Part shown: positions 24,060 through 33,171 of the stretch, piece after piece
How positions within the stretch are numbered: the stretch's first letter is position 1
How the letters are laid out: each line of letters begins with the position of its first letter
Source: an uncultured Bacteroidales bacterium
GTDB taxonomy: Bacteria > Bacteroidota > Bacteroidia > Bacteroidales > Paludibacteraceae
Length of the DNA stretch: 64,000 bases
NCBI GenBank assembly: GCA_937885465.1
Contig: CAKZZM010000190.1
Coordinates: forward strand, 1 to 64,000
Direction: 5' to 3'
The notes under the pieces: generated by a model
What the model was told of the DNA's origin: nothing
What the model saw: the letters and a program-made list of their open reading frames with translations, nothing else
Database searches by the model: none
Position numbers and translations under genes: made by a program

Positions 24060-26177
24060 ATGGCAAAGCACGATTTACATTTTAATAGGAATATCGGAAT
24101 CATGGCTCACATTGATGCCGGTAAGACGACGACATCAGAGCGTATCCTTTTCTATACGGGTTTGACCCATAAGATAGGTGAGGTGCACGATGGTGCCGCC
24201 ACGATGGATTGGATGGAGCAGGAGCAGGAGCGCGGAATAACAATCACTTCAGCTGCGACTACTGCATATTGGAATTATGAAGGTCAGAAGTATAAGTTCA
24301 ACCTGATTGACACTCCGGGGCATGTGGATTTCACTGCTGAGGTAGAGCGTTCGCTCCGTATCCTTGATGGTGCGGTGGCAACATTCTGTGCCGTAGGTGG
24401 CGTTGAGCCGCAGTCTGAAACGGTATGGCGTCAGGCTGATAAGTATAATGTACCCCGTATCTGCTATGTTAATAAGATGGACCGCTCCGGAGCAAATTTC
24501 TTCGAGGTTGTTAATCAGATTAGGATGGTACTCGGTGCTAACCCGTGCCCGATACAGATACCGATAGGTGCAGAGGAGACCTTCAAAGGTGTGGTTGATC
24601 TTGTAAAGATGAAAGCCATTGTATGGCACGATGAAACACAAGGAGCTGAATATTCCACAGAGGATATACCTGCGGATCTTGTGGCAGAGGCTGAAGAATG
24701 GCGTGATAAGATGCTTGAGACCTGTGCGGAGTTTGACGATGTGTTGATGGAGAAGTATTTTGATGATCCTTCGACTATCAGTGAGGCTGAGATTAAAGCC
24801 GCTCTCCGCAAGGGAACACTCTCAATGCATCTTTTCCCTGTTATTTGCGGTTCATCTTTCAAGAATAAGGGTGTGCAGACAATGCTTGACGCTGTTTGTG
24901 CTTATCTGCCTTCACCGCTTGATATACCTGAGATTCGCGGTAATGATCCTCGTTACGACAACGAGGAGGTTGTTCGTTACCCGTCGGATGACGAGCCTCT
25001 GACCGCACTCGCATTTAAGATTGCCACCGACCCGTATGTAGGCCGCTTATGCTATTTCCGCGTATATTCGGGTAAACTTGAAGCAGGATCGTATATCTAC
25101 AATCCTCGTTCAGGAAAGAAAGAGCGTATCTCTCGTATCTTCCAGATGCATAGTAACCATCAGAATCCTGTTGATTTTATCGCAGCCGGTGATATAGGTG
25201 CCGGTGTAGGTTTCAAAGATATCCGCACAGGTGACACCCTCTGCTCTGAGGATAAGCCGATAGTGCTGGAGTCGATTGATTTCCCTGCCCCCGTTATCTC
25301 TATCTCCGTAGAGCCTAAATCACAGGCTGACCTTGCCAAACTTGACAATGGTCTTGCTAAACTTGCGGAGGAAGACCCGACATTCACCGTTCGTACTGAC
25401 GAGCAGAGTGGTCAGACTATCATCTCCGGTATGGGTGAACTTCACCTTGAGATTATCATTGACCGTCTGAAGCGTGAGTTCAAGGTGGAGTGTAACCAGG
25501 GTCGTCCGCAAGTGGCATATCGTGAGGCCATTACCCAACCTGTTGAACTGCGTGAGGTCTATAAGAAGCAGTCGGGTGGTCGCGGTAAATTCGCTGATAT
25601 CATCGTTCGCGTTGAGCCTGCTGCTGATGAGGATCCGGCAGGTCTGACATTCGTGGATATAGTCAAAGGCGGCAATGTGCCTAAGGAGTTTATCCCCGCA
25701 GTTCAGAAAGGTTTTGAGGCAGCGATGAAGAATGGCGTTCTCGCAGGTTTCCCCGTAGATAAACTTAAGGTTACACTTCAAGACGGTTCGTTCCATCCCG
25801 TTGACTCCGATCAACTTTCGTTTGAGATTTGCGCTCAGATAGCGTTTAAGAACGCTTGTGCAAAGGCCAAACCGGTGTTGATGGAGCCTATTATGAAGGT
25901 GGAGGTCGTTACTCCGGAAGAGTCGATGGGTGATGTTATCGGAGACTTGAACAAGCGTCGCGGTCAGGTAGAAGGTATGGAAACAAGCCGTACGGGCGGT
26001 CGTGTCGTTAAGGCAAAAGTGCCATTGAGCGAGATGTTCGGCTATGTATCGGCATTGCGAACCATAACTTCAGGTCGCGCAACCAGTTCGATGGAGTTCT
26101 CTCATTACGCCGAGGTAAGTTCAACAATTGCAAAGGCAGTGCTGACAGAGACCGGCGGAAGAGTAGATCTGATATAA
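24060..26177 (+). CDS. fusA: Elongation factor G
   Basis: The GTPase that drives translocation, 705 residues. G1 is AHIDAGKTTTSE (about 17-28), then RGITITSAAT, G3 DTPGHVDF and G4 NKMDRSGA. Domains II-V follow, with domain IV GGRGKFADI and the C-terminal RTITSGRATSSMEFSHY. The start MAKHDLHFNRNIGIMAHIDAGK is typical of Bacteroidota EF-G. It lies between rpsG and a large hairpin preceding rpsJ. Confidence 0.97.
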   Translation: MAKHDLHFNRNIGIMAHIDAGKTTTSERILFYTGLTHKIGEVHDGAATMDWMEQEQERGITITSAATTAYWNYEGQKYKFNLIDTPGHVDFTAEVERSLRILDGAVATFCAVGGVEPQSETVWRQADKYNVPRICYVNKMDRSGANFFEVVNQIRMVLGANPCPIQIPIGAEETFKGVVDLVKMKAIVWHDETQGAEYSTEDIPADLVAEAEEWRDKMLETCAEFDDVLMEKYFDDPSTISEAEIKAALRKGTLSMHLFPVICGSSFKNKGVQTMLDAVCAYLPSPLDIPEIRGNDPRYDNEEVVRYPSDDEPLTALAFKIATDPYVGRLCYFRVYSGKLEAGSYIYNPRSGKKERISRIFQMHSNHQNPVDFIAAGDIGAGVGFKDIRTGDTLCSEDKPIVLESIDFPAPVISISVEPKSQADLAKLDNGLAKLAEEDPTFTVRTDEQSGQTIISGMGELHLEIIIDRLKREFKVECNQGRPQVAYREAITQPVELREVYKKQSGGRGKFADIIVRVEPAADEDPAGLTFVDIVKGGNVPKEFIPAVQKGFEAAMKNGVLAGFPVDKLKVTLQDGSFHPVDSDQLSFEICAQIAFKNACAKAKPVLMEPIMKVEVVTPEESMGDVIGDLNKRRGQVEGMETSRTGGRVVKAKVPLSEMFGYVSALRTITSGRATSSMEFSHYAEVSSTIAKAVLTETGGRVDLI

Positions 26178-26191
26178 TTTATTAATTAACT

Positions 26192-26247
26192 GTTTGTTGT
26201 GGCGAGAGTGCCGAGTAAATGACTCTTTGGCTCGCTCCACAACAAAC
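26192..26247 (+). promoter_or_regulatory. Large stem-loop between fusA and rpsJ
   Basis: An 11-bp outer stem, GTTTGTTGTGG (26192-26202) with CCACAACAAAC (26237-26247). It continues inward through CGAG/CTCG, CC/GG and GAGT/ACTC with small bulges, around AAATG. There is no U run after it, so it is unlikely to be a simple terminator. A processing or regulatory site for the S10 part of the operon is more likely. Confidence 0.65.
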
Positions 26248-26264
26248 GAAAAACAAACAAAAAG

Positions 26265-26570
26265 ATGAGTCAAAAAATTCGTATCAAACTGAAAAGTTAC
26301 GACCACAATCTTGTTGACAAGAGTGCAGAGAAGATTGTTCGTACAGTAAAAGCAACCGGTGCCGTAGTGTCAGGCCCTATTCCACTGCCGACGCATAAGC
26401 GCATCTTCACAGTCAATCGTTCTACTTTCGTTAACAAGAAGAGCCGTGAGCAATTCGAATTGCCGAGTTACAAACGCTTGATTGACATCTATAGTTCTAA
26501 CTCAAAAACGGTTGAGGCTTTGATGAAACTCGAACTCGCGAGCGGTGTAGAGGTTGAAATTAAAGTTTGA
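26265..26570 (+). CDS. rpsJ: 30S ribosomal protein S10
   Basis: Component of the 30S head and of the NusG-linked antitermination complex, 101 residues (MSQKIRIKLKSYDHNLVDKSAEKIV, PIPLPTHKRIFTVNRS). Full length. It starts the S10 section, preceded by the large stem-loop and followed by a 129-bp gap before rplC. Confidence 0.97.
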   Translation: MSQKIRIKLKSYDHNLVDKSAEKIVRTVKATGAVVSGPIPLPTHKRIFTVNRSTFVNKKSREQFELPSYKRLIDIYSSNSKTVEALMKLELASGVEVEIKV

Positions 26571-26699
26571 TAAATGTGCAAAGGAACAATTTACGATGTA
26601 CGATGTACAAAGTAAAATAAACAAGAGAGTGCTGCACTGAGACCTAAACTCTTTGTAGCCGACTCGAAAGATTACTAATCTATTAACAAAACATTTGAA

Positions 26700-27317
26700 A
26701 TGCCAGGATTAATTGGAAAAAAGATCGGAATGACTTCGGTCTTCGGTGCTGACGGGAAGAACATTCCTTGCACCGTTATTGAATGTGGTCCTTGCGTTGT
26801 AACGCAGATTAAGACTGTTGAGAAAGACGGTTATTCTGCCATTCAGTTAGGTTTTCTTCCTAAGAAAGAGAAGCATACTACAAAGGCAGAGGCAGGTCAT
26901 TTCAAGGCAGCGGGCGTTCAGCCTATGACCCACTTGGTTGAGTTCAGTGGTTTTGACGAGGAGCATAAGCTCGGCGACACTATTACAGTAGAACTCTTCA
27001 AGGAAAACAGTTTTGTGGATGTAGTAGGCACATCCAAAGGTAAGGGATTTCAGGGTGTTGTAAAGCGTCACGGCTTTGGCGGTGTTGGTCAGAAGACTCA
27101 CGGTCAGGACGATCGTCTTCGTGCTCCCGGTTCAGTGGGCGCTTGCTCCTATCCTTCTCGCGTATTCCCCGGTCTGCGTATGGCAGGACACATGGGGTCA
27201 GAGAGGGTTACCACCCAAAATCTACAAGTACTAAAAGTGATACCTGAGTACAACCTTATCATGGTGAAAGGTAGTGTACCCGGTTGTAAAAACTCAATTG
27301 TTTGCATCAATAAGTAA
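26700..27317 (+). CDS. rplC: 50S ribosomal protein L3
   Basis: A 50S protein reaching toward the peptidyl-transferase centre, 205 residues (MPGLIGKKIGMTSVF, GKGFQGVVKRHGF, GSVGACSYPSRVFPG). The extended loop with GQKTHGQ is present. Followed by rplD after 2 bp. Confidence 0.97.
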   Translation: MPGLIGKKIGMTSVFGADGKNIPCTVIECGPCVVTQIKTVEKDGYSAIQLGFLPKKEKHTTKAEAGHFKAAGVQPMTHLVEFSGFDEEHKLGDTITVELFKENSFVDVVGTSKGKGFQGVVKRHGFGGVGQKTHGQDDRLRAPGSVGACSYPSRVFPGLRMAGHMGSERVTTQNLQVLKVIPEYNLIMVKGSVPGCKNSIVCINK

Positions 27318-27319
27318 TT

Positions 27320-27949
27320 ATGGAACTGAAAATTTTAAACATCAAAGGTGAGGACACAGGAAAGAAAGTGTCGCTCAACGATGCCGTTTTCGGCATTGAG
27401 CCTAACGATCATGCCATTTACTTGGATGTAAAACAATTTTTGGCAAACAATCGTCAGGGTACCCACAAGTCAAAACAGCGTTCAGAGATAGCGGGTTCTA
27501 CTCGCAAGTTAGGTCGTCAGAAAGGCGGCGGCGGCGCTCGTCCGGGTGACATCAAGTCGCCGGTAAGAGTAGGCGGTGGTCGCATCTTCGGTCCTGTACC
27601 TCGCAGTTATCGCTTCAAACTGAACAAGAAACTGAAACAACTTGCACGCCGCTCGGCTCTGTCGCTTCGTGCGCAGCAGGAGCAGATTTTAGTGCTTGAT
27701 GCAGTGCAGTTCGAGGCTCCAAAGACAAAAGTCTTTGTAGAGATGCAGAAGGCTCTTAACATCGCTGATAAGAAAGCATTATTCGTAATGCCTACTTTCA
27801 ACGAGAACCTCTTCCTCGCAGCACGCAATGTAGAGAAAGCGAATGTGATTAATGTCAACGAACTTAACACTTACGCTATTATGAACTCGAATGTCGTTGT
27901 ACTCCTTCCGGAGTCAGTAAAGGCTATCGAAGAAATGTTTAACGCTTAA
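27320..27949 (+). CDS. rplD: 50S ribosomal protein L4
   Basis: An exit-tunnel protein, 209 residues. The tunnel loop with RKLGRQKGGGGARPGDIKSP is intact; the C-terminal globular domain ends EEMFNA. In E. coli L4 regulates the S10 operon; whether it does here is not visible. Confidence 0.97.
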   Translation: MELKILNIKGEDTGKKVSLNDAVFGIEPNDHAIYLDVKQFLANNRQGTHKSKQRSEIAGSTRKLGRQKGGGGARPGDIKSPVRVGGGRIFGPVPRSYRFKLNKKLKQLARRSALSLRAQQEQILVLDAVQFEAPKTKVFVEMQKALNIADKKALFVMPTFNENLFLAARNVEKANVINVNELNTYAIMNSNVVVLLPESVKAIEEMFNA

Positions 27950-27963
27950 GAAAGGTCACAACT

Positions 27964-28254
27964 ATGGCAATTATTATTAAACCTATCGTAACTGAAAAGA
28001 TGACCGACCTTGGCGAGAAACTGAATCGCTACGGCTTTCGGGTTGAGAGAACTGCCAACAAACTTGAGATAAAGAAGGCGGTTGAAGAAATGTATAATGT
28101 AACAGTTGTAGATGTAAACACTCTTATCGTTGCTCCTAAAATTAAGAAGCGCTACACAAAGGGTGGTGTTATCTCAGGTAAGTCGTCTTCTTACAAGAAA
28201 GCGATAGTTACTGTTGCAGAAGGTGAAACAATAGATTTTTATAGCAATATTTAA
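27964..28254 (+). CDS. rplW: 50S ribosomal protein L23
   Basis: A tunnel-exit protein and docking site for SRP and trigger factor, 96 residues (IIKPIVTEKMTDLGEKLNRYGFRV). The short beta-hairpin tail is rich in Lys (KIKKRYTKGG). Two bases separate it from rplB. Confidence 0.96.
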   Translation: MAIIIKPIVTEKMTDLGEKLNRYGFRVERTANKLEIKKAVEEMYNVTVVDVNTLIVAPKIKKRYTKGGVISGKSSSYKKAIVTVAEGETIDFYSNI

Positions 28255-28256
28255 CT

Positions 28257-29081
28257 ATGGCTGTTCGAAAATTAAAACCCACTACACCTGGGCAAAGACA
28301 CAAGATTATAGGTGCGTTCGACACAATTACCGCGAGCGTTCCTGAGAAGTCCCTCGTGTTCGGCGGCAAGCGAACGGGTGGTCGTAACAACACAGGTAAG
28401 ATGACCATGCGTTATATTGGTGGCGGACATAAGCGGAAATTCCGCGTAATTGATTTCAAGCGCAACAAGGATGGTGTACCCGCAACAGTTAAGACGATAG
28501 AGTATGATCCGAACCGTTCGGCTCGTATTGCACTCTTGTTCTATGCAGACGGTGAGAAGCGCTATATTCTTGCACCCAATGGACTGCAAGTAGGTCAAAC
28601 CGTTATCTCCGGTGCAGAAGTTGCACCTGAGGTGGGCAATGCTCTTCCAATGGCAAATATGCCGTTGGGTACTCTTATTCACAACATCGAACTTCGTCCC
28701 GGTCAGGGTGCGGCTTTGGTTCGCTCGGCAGGCGTGTTTGCACAACTCACTTCTCGCGAAGACAAGTATGCAATCGTTAAACTGCCTTCAGGCGAACTCC
28801 GTAAGATCCTTGCATCCTGCAAGGCTACGGTAGGTGTTGTCGGTAATAGTGATCATGCTTTGGAGAAATCCGGTAAGGCAGGTCGTTCTCGTTGGCTCGG
28901 TCGCAGACCTCATAACCGTGGTGTTACCATGAACCCTGTAGATCACCCGATGGGTGGTGGTGAGGGTCGCCAATCAGGTGGACATCCGCGTTCAAGAAAA
29001 GGTTTGCTCGCTAAGGGCTATAAGACTCGTGCTCCGAAGAAACAGAGCAACAAGCTCATAATCGAAAGACGAAAAAAATAA
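28257..29081 (+). CDS. rplB: 50S ribosomal protein L2
   Basis: An RNA-binding 50S core protein needed for subunit joining and peptidyl transfer, 274 residues. GGGHKRKFRVIDFKR and the C-terminal NPVDHPMGGGEGRQSGGHPRS (with the conserved HPMGGGEG histidine) are intact. Confidence 0.97.
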   Translation: MAVRKLKPTTPGQRHKIIGAFDTITASVPEKSLVFGGKRTGGRNNTGKMTMRYIGGGHKRKFRVIDFKRNKDGVPATVKTIEYDPNRSARIALLFYADGEKRYILAPNGLQVGQTVISGAEVAPEVGNALPMANMPLGTLIHNIELRPGQGAALVRSAGVFAQLTSREDKYAIVKLPSGELRKILASCKATVGVVGNSDHALEKSGKAGRSRWLGRRPHNRGVTMNPVDHPMGGGEGRQSGGHPRSRKGLLAKGYKTRAPKKQSNKLIIERRKK

Positions 29082-29103
29082 CCTACTAAAGTAAGACACA
29101 ACT

Positions 29104-29370
29104 ATGAGTCGTTCATTAAAAAAAGGACCGTATATTGAGCTGAAATTGGAGAAGAAAGTGCTTGACATGAATGAGAGCGGCAAAAAGTCCGTTATCAAGA
29201 CGTGGTCTCGCGCCTCTATGATTTCACCTGATTTTGTCGGTCATACAATAGCAGTTCACAATGGAAACAAGTTTATCCCTGTGTATGTAACGGAGAATAT
29301 GGTAGGTCATAAACTCGGTGAGTTTGCTCCTACTCGCATCTTCCGTGGTCACTCGGGTAACCGTAAGTAA
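29104..29370 (+). CDS. rpsS: 30S ribosomal protein S19
   Basis: A 30S head protein, 88 residues (MSRSLKKGPYIELKLEKKV, TWSRASMISPDFVGHTIAVHNG, GEFAPTRIFRGH). Full length. Confidence 0.97.
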   Translation: MSRSLKKGPYIELKLEKKVLDMNESGKKSVIKTWSRASMISPDFVGHTIAVHNGNKFIPVYVTENMVGHKLGEFAPTRIFRGHSGNRK

Positions 29371-29412
29371 TCCATTGTATTTTATCACTAACAAACAAAA
29401 CAGATTAAAACA

Positions 29413-29820
29413 ATGGGTGCTAGAAAACATAACTCAGCCGAAGCAAGAAAAGAGGCTCAAAAGTCTCTCTATTTTGCCAAACTCATGAATTGCCCGTCAT
29501 CTCCTCGTAAGATGCGTTTGGTGGCAGACATGATTCGCGGCAAAGAGGTTAATCTTGCTCTTGGTGCATTGAAGTTCTCTACCAAAGAGGCTTCTCGTAA
29601 ACTCTATACTCTTCTTAAGTCTGCCGTTTCCAACTGGGAACAGAAGACCGGCAAGAAAGCCGATGAAGAGGTGCTATATGTAACAGAGATATTCGTTGAC
29701 GATGCAGGTTCGCTCAAGCGCCTTCGTCCCGCTCCTCAGGGTCGTGGCTATAGAATCCGCAAACGCTCGAACCATGTTACGGTATATGTTGATACAAAAA
29801 ATACTAACGAACAAAACTAA
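29413..29820 (+). CDS. rplV: 50S ribosomal protein L22
   Basis: An exit-tunnel protein, 135 residues; the tunnel hairpin RLRPAPQGRGYRIRKRSNHVTV is intact. The N-terminus (MGARKHNSAEARKEAQKSLYFAKL) is longer than in E. coli, as usual for Bacteroidota. The gap to rpsC is 8 bp. Confidence 0.97.
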   Translation: MGARKHNSAEARKEAQKSLYFAKLMNCPSSPRKMRLVADMIRGKEVNLALGALKFSTKEASRKLYTLLKSAVSNWEQKTGKKADEEVLYVTEIFVDDAGSLKRLRPAPQGRGYRIRKRSNHVTVYVDTKNTNEQN

Positions 29821-29828
29821 CAAGTAAG

Positions 29829-30557
29829 ATGGGACAGAAAATCAATCCAATTAGCAACCGCCTCGGTATAATCCGCGGTTGGGATTCCAACTGGTTCGGC
29901 GGTAAGAAATATGGAGATACTATCCTTGAGGACAGCAAAATCAGAGAGTATCTGAATGCCCGTCTTGCTGAGGCAAGTATTTCTCGTATCGTAATAGAAA
30001 GAACTCTGAAACTTGTAACTATTACTGTCTGCACTGCTCGCCCCGGTTTCATCATCGGTAAGGGCGGACAAGAGGTTGACAAACTGAAAGAGGAATTGAA
30101 GAAGATCACCAAGCAGGATGTTCAGATCAACATCTTTGAGGTGAAAAAGCCGGAACTTGATGCTGTAATTGTAGGGCAGAAGATTGCTCGTCAGTTAGAG
30201 GGTAAGATTGCTTATCGTCGCGCTGTAAAGCAGGCTATTGCTTCTACAATGCGTATGGGCGCTGAGGGCATCAAGGTGCAGGTAAGCGGTCGTTTGAATG
30301 GAGCGGAGATGGCTCGCAAGGAGATGTATAAAGAGGGGCGTACCCCGCTGCATACTCTTCGTGCTGACATTGATTATTGCCAGGCAACGGCAGTTACCAA
30401 AGTGGGAGCTATCGGTGTTAAAGTGTGGATTTGCCGTGGTGAGGTTTACGGAAAGAAAGACCTTGCTCCCAACTTCACGCAGAAGAACGATAACTTCCGT
30501 GGCGGAGATCGTAAGGCAGCCGGTGAGAAAAGAGGCTTTCGCAGGAATAAGAAGTAA
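29829..30557 (+). CDS. rpsC: 30S ribosomal protein S3
   Basis: A mRNA entry-channel protein, 242 residues. The KH domain GFIIGKGGQEVDKLKEEL is present and the C-terminal domain contains RTPLHTLRADIDY. The Lys/Arg-rich tail ends RGFRRNKK. Confidence 0.97.
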   Translation: MGQKINPISNRLGIIRGWDSNWFGGKKYGDTILEDSKIREYLNARLAEASISRIVIERTLKLVTITVCTARPGFIIGKGGQEVDKLKEELKKITKQDVQINIFEVKKPELDAVIVGQKIARQLEGKIAYRRAVKQAIASTMRMGAEGIKVQVSGRLNGAEMARKEMYKEGRTPLHTLRADIDYCQATAVTKVGAIGVKVWICRGEVYGKKDLAPNFTQKNDNFRGGDRKAAGEKRGFRRNKK

Positions 30558-30590
30558 GCCTAATGTGCAACATTTTAAGACAAAGTAATT

Positions 30591-31022
30591 ATGTTACAAC
30601 CGAAGAAAACTAAATTTCGTCGTCAGCAAAAAGGGCGCATCAAAGGTAATGCGCAACGCGGCTGCGAATTAGCGTTTGGCGACTTTGGTATCAAATCACT
30701 TGGTACAGTGTGGCTCACCGGACGTCAGATAGAGGCAGCGCGTGTGGCTGTAACACGACATATGCAGCGTCAGGGACATGTGTGGATTCGCGTCTTCCCC
30801 GACAAACCGATAACAAAGAAACCGTTGGATGTTCGTATGGGTAAAGGTAAAGGTAATCCCGAGGGATTCGTGGTACCTTTGGCTCCCGGAAGAATAATCT
30901 TCGAAATCGATGGAGTTCCGTTCGAAGTAGCCAAGGAGGCTCTCCGTTTAGCGGCACAGAAACTCCCAATCACAACAAAGTTTGTAGTTCGTCGCGACTA
31001 TGATCCGACTCAAAATGTATGA
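30591..31022 (+). CDS. rplP: 50S ribosomal protein L16
   Basis: A 50S protein near the A-site tRNA, 143 residues (MLQPKKTKFRRQQKGR, WIRVFPDKPITKKPLDVRMGKGKG). The arginine of GNPEGFVVPL is not shared with the E. coli GAVE pattern, as is usual outside Proteobacteria. Confidence 0.96.
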   Translation: MLQPKKTKFRRQQKGRIKGNAQRGCELAFGDFGIKSLGTVWLTGRQIEAARVAVTRHMQRQGHVWIRVFPDKPITKKPLDVRMGKGKGNPEGFVVPLAPGRIIFEIDGVPFEVAKEALRLAAQKLPITTKFVVRRDYDPTQNV

Positions 31023-31027
31023 TGGTT

Positions 31028-31222
31028 ATGAAAGCAAATGAAGTAAAAGAACTGACAACTGCAGATTTGCAGGACAGATTGGTTGCTGAGATAGCACGCT
31101 TAGAACAGTTGCGCTTGCAGCACGCTATTTCTCCGCTTGACAACCCATTGCAAATACGGGAGTCTCGTCGCTTGGTAGCGCGTATTAAAACTGAATTGCG
31201 TAAAAGAGAATTAACCAAGTAA
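31028..31222 (+). CDS. rpmC: 50S ribosomal protein L29
   Basis: A small helical 50S protein near the tunnel exit, 64 residues. Three ATGs lie close together (31019, 31022, 31028); 31028 gives MKANEVKELTTADLQDRL, the usual family start, while the first overlaps the end of rplP. Either way it is coupled to rplP. Confidence 0.93.
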   Translation: MKANEVKELTTADLQDRLVAEIARLEQLRLQHAISPLDNPLQIRESRRLVARIKTELRKRELTK

Positions 31223-31236
31223 AAACGGATTGTCTC

Positions 31237-31491
31237 ATGGAAAGAAATTTAAGAAAAGAAAGAGTGGGAGTTGTTACCAGCAACAAGATGGAAAAGACAA
31301 TAACAGTTGCTGTTAAATGGAAAGAGAAACACCCCATGTATGGTAAGTTTGTCAATAAGACAAAGAAATATCATGTTCACGATGAGGAGAACACTTGCGG
31401 CATAGGTGATACCGTTCGTATTATGGAAACCCGTCCTACGAGCAAGACCAAACGCTGGCGTTTAACTCAAATTATTGAAAGGGCTAAGTAA
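31237..31491 (+). CDS. rpsQ: 30S ribosomal protein S17
   Basis: A primary 16S rRNA-binding protein, 84 residues (NLRKERVGVVTSNKMEKTITVAV). The stop codon shares one base with the rplN start (TAATG at 31489-31493). Confidence 0.96.
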   Translation: MERNLRKERVGVVTSNKMEKTITVAVKWKEKHPMYGKFVNKTKKYHVHDEENTCGIGDTVRIMETRPTSKTKRWRLTQIIERAK

Positions 31492-31856
31492 TGATACAGA
31501 ATGAATCTCGTTTAGTTGTTGCCGACAATAGTGGTGCGAAGGAAGCACTCTGCATCCATGTTCTTGGCGGTACAGGCAAGCGTTATGCGAGTCTTGGCGA
31601 TACAATCGTTGTAGCCGTGAAGTCGGTTATCCCGTCTTCTGATATGAAGAACGGAACGGTCAGCAAGGCAATCGTTGTTCGCGTGAAGAAAGAGGTTCGT
31701 CGTGCAGACGGCTCGTATATTCGCTTCGATGATAATGCTTGTGTACTTATCAATAACGCCGGCGAACTTCGCGGTAGCCGTATTTTCGGACCGGTAGCAC
31801 GTGAACTTCGTGCAACGAATATGAAGATTATTTCTCTTGCACCTGAAGTGCTTTAA
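31491..31856 (+). CDS. rplN: 50S ribosomal protein L14
   Basis: A 50S interface protein, 121 residues (MIQNESRLVVADNSGAKEALCIHVLGG, GSRIFGPVARELR). It overlaps rpsQ by one base. Confidence 0.97.
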   Translation: MIQNESRLVVADNSGAKEALCIHVLGGTGKRYASLGDTIVVAVKSVIPSSDMKNGTVSKAIVVRVKKEVRRADGSYIRFDDNACVLINNAGELRGSRIFGPVARELRATNMKIISLAPEVL

Positions 31857-31884
31857 GTATTCACTCTTAAAATTAACAAAAGCA

Positions 31885-32193
31885 ATGGCTAAGTTACACA
31901 TTAAAAAAGGTGATACCGTCTATGTAAATGCAGGTGCGAGCAAGGGTCAGACAGGTAGGGTCTTGAAGGTCCTTGTAGAAGAGAAGCGTGCAATCGTAGA
32001 GGGTGTCAATATGGTTTCGAAAAGTCAGAAACCGAATGCAAAGAACCCGCAAGGTGGTATTGTTAAACAGGAGGCTCCAATCCATATTTCAAACCTCAAC
32101 CCCGTAGAAGACGGTAAGTCGGTTCGCGTGGGTCGCGTGTTGAAAGATGGCAAATTAGTGCGTGTCTCCAAGAAAACAGGTAAGGAATTATAA
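31885..32193 (+). CDS. rplX: 50S ribosomal protein L24
   Basis: A 50S assembly initiator, 102 residues. The frame is open further upstream, but the ATG at 31885 gives MAKLHIKKGDTVYVNAGASKGQTG, the KOW-motif start expected of L24. Confidence 0.96.
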   Translation: MAKLHIKKGDTVYVNAGASKGQTGRVLKVLVEEKRAIVEGVNMVSKSQKPNAKNPQGGIVKQEAPIHISNLNPVEDGKSVRVGRVLKDGKLVRVSKKTGKEL

Positions 32194-32195
32194 TT

Positions 32196-32738
32196 ATGAA
32201 TACAGCAAGTCTTAAGCAGGATTATAAGGAGCGCATCGTTCCTGTCCTCATGAAGGAGTTTGGTTACTCTACAGTAATGCAGTGCCCCAAACTTGAGAAG
32301 ATTGTCCTCAATCAGGGATTGGGTATGGCTGTAGCAGACAAGAAGATTATAGAGGTGGCAGTTGCCGAAATGACCGCTATTACCGGTCAGAAGGCTGTTC
32401 AGACAGTGAGCAAGAAGGACATCGCCAACTTCCATGTTCGTAAGAAGATGCCGATAGGTGTTCGTGTTACTCTTCGTGGAGATCGTATGTACGAGTTCTT
32501 GGAGCGTCTTGTCCGCGTGGCTTTACCTCGTATCCGTGACTTTAAAGGTGTTGAGAATAAACTTGACGGGCGTGGCAACTACACACTCGGCATTCAGGAG
32601 CAGATTATCTTCCCTGAAATCAATATCGACAATATCACCAAACTTCTTGGTATGAACATTACATTTGTTACCACCGCGAAGACCGACAAAGAAGGTTTTG
32701 CTCTTCTTCGCGAATTTGGTTTACCTTTTAAAAAGTAA
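32196..32738 (+). CDS. rplE: 50S ribosomal protein L5
   Basis: A 5S rRNA-binding protein, 180 residues (KIVLNQGLGMAVADKK, PIGVRVTLRGDRMYEFLERLV). Two bases after rplX. Confidence 0.97.
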   Translation: MNTASLKQDYKERIVPVLMKEFGYSTVMQCPKLEKIVLNQGLGMAVADKKIIEVAVAEMTAITGQKAVQTVSKKDIANFHVRKKMPIGVRVTLRGDRMYEFLERLVRVALPRIRDFKGVENKLDGRGNYTLGIQEQIIFPEINIDNITKLLGMNITFVTTAKTDKEGFALLREFGLPFKK

Positions 32739-32743
32739 AATAT

Positions 32744-33013
32744 ATGGCAAAGGAATCGATGAAAGCCCGCGAGGTTAAGCGTGCTCGTCTTGTGGCCAAA
32801 TATGCTGCCAAGCGTGCTCAACTTCTCAAGGACGGAGATTATGAAGGTCTCCAGAGTCTCCCGAAAAATGCCTCTCCCGTTCGTCTGCACAATCGCTGCA
32901 AGATTACGGGTCGTCCGAAAGGATATATGCGCCAGTTTGGTCTGAGCCGTATCCAATTCAGAGAGATGGCAAGTCAGGGACTCATCCCCGGCGTAAGGAA
33001 AGCCAGTTGGTAA
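32744..33013 (+). CDS. rpsN: 30S ribosomal protein S14 (zinc-free type)
   Basis: An 89-residue 30S head protein (MAKESMKAREVKRARLVAKY...GLIPGVRKASW). It is the longer C- form without the CxxC...CxxC zinc ribbon, normal for Bacteroidota. An unusually large gap of 249 bp with structured DNA follows before rpsH. Confidence 0.96.
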   Translation: MAKESMKAREVKRARLVAKYAAKRAQLLKDGDYEGLQSLPKNASPVRLHNRCKITGRPKGYMRQFGLSRIQFREMASQGLIPGVRKASW

Positions 33014-33024
33014 TGATGAGAGAA

Positions 33025-33057
33025 GCGTGTTTTGGTAGTTTTACTGCCAAAACACGC
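33025..33057 (+). terminator. Terminator-like hairpin between rpsN and rpsH
   Basis: GCGTGTTTTGG (33025-33035) pairs with CCAAAACACGC (33047-33057), plus AGT/ACT around TTT. A TCGTTTTTT run follows after a short gap. A strong stem here could cause partial termination or processing inside the spc section. Confidence 0.6.
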
Positions 33058-33134
33058 CAATTTGTCGTTTTTTGCAAAATTTTACCCTTTTTGGTATGAT
33101 AATTGACCCTAATTATCAGACAAACAAGGTATGG

Positions 33135-33171
33135 TATGCAAAAACGGCATAGGGTATGCTGTTTTGGCATA
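33135..33171 (+). promoter_or_regulatory. Two tandem TATGC-N7-GCATA dyads upstream of rpsH
   Basis: TATGC (33135-33139)/GCATA (33147-33151) and TATGC (33155-33159)/GCATA (33167-33171), 20 bp apart (about two helical turns). This arrangement fits a dimeric regulator on one face of the DNA, or two RNA hairpins. The regulator is unknown. Confidence 0.5.
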
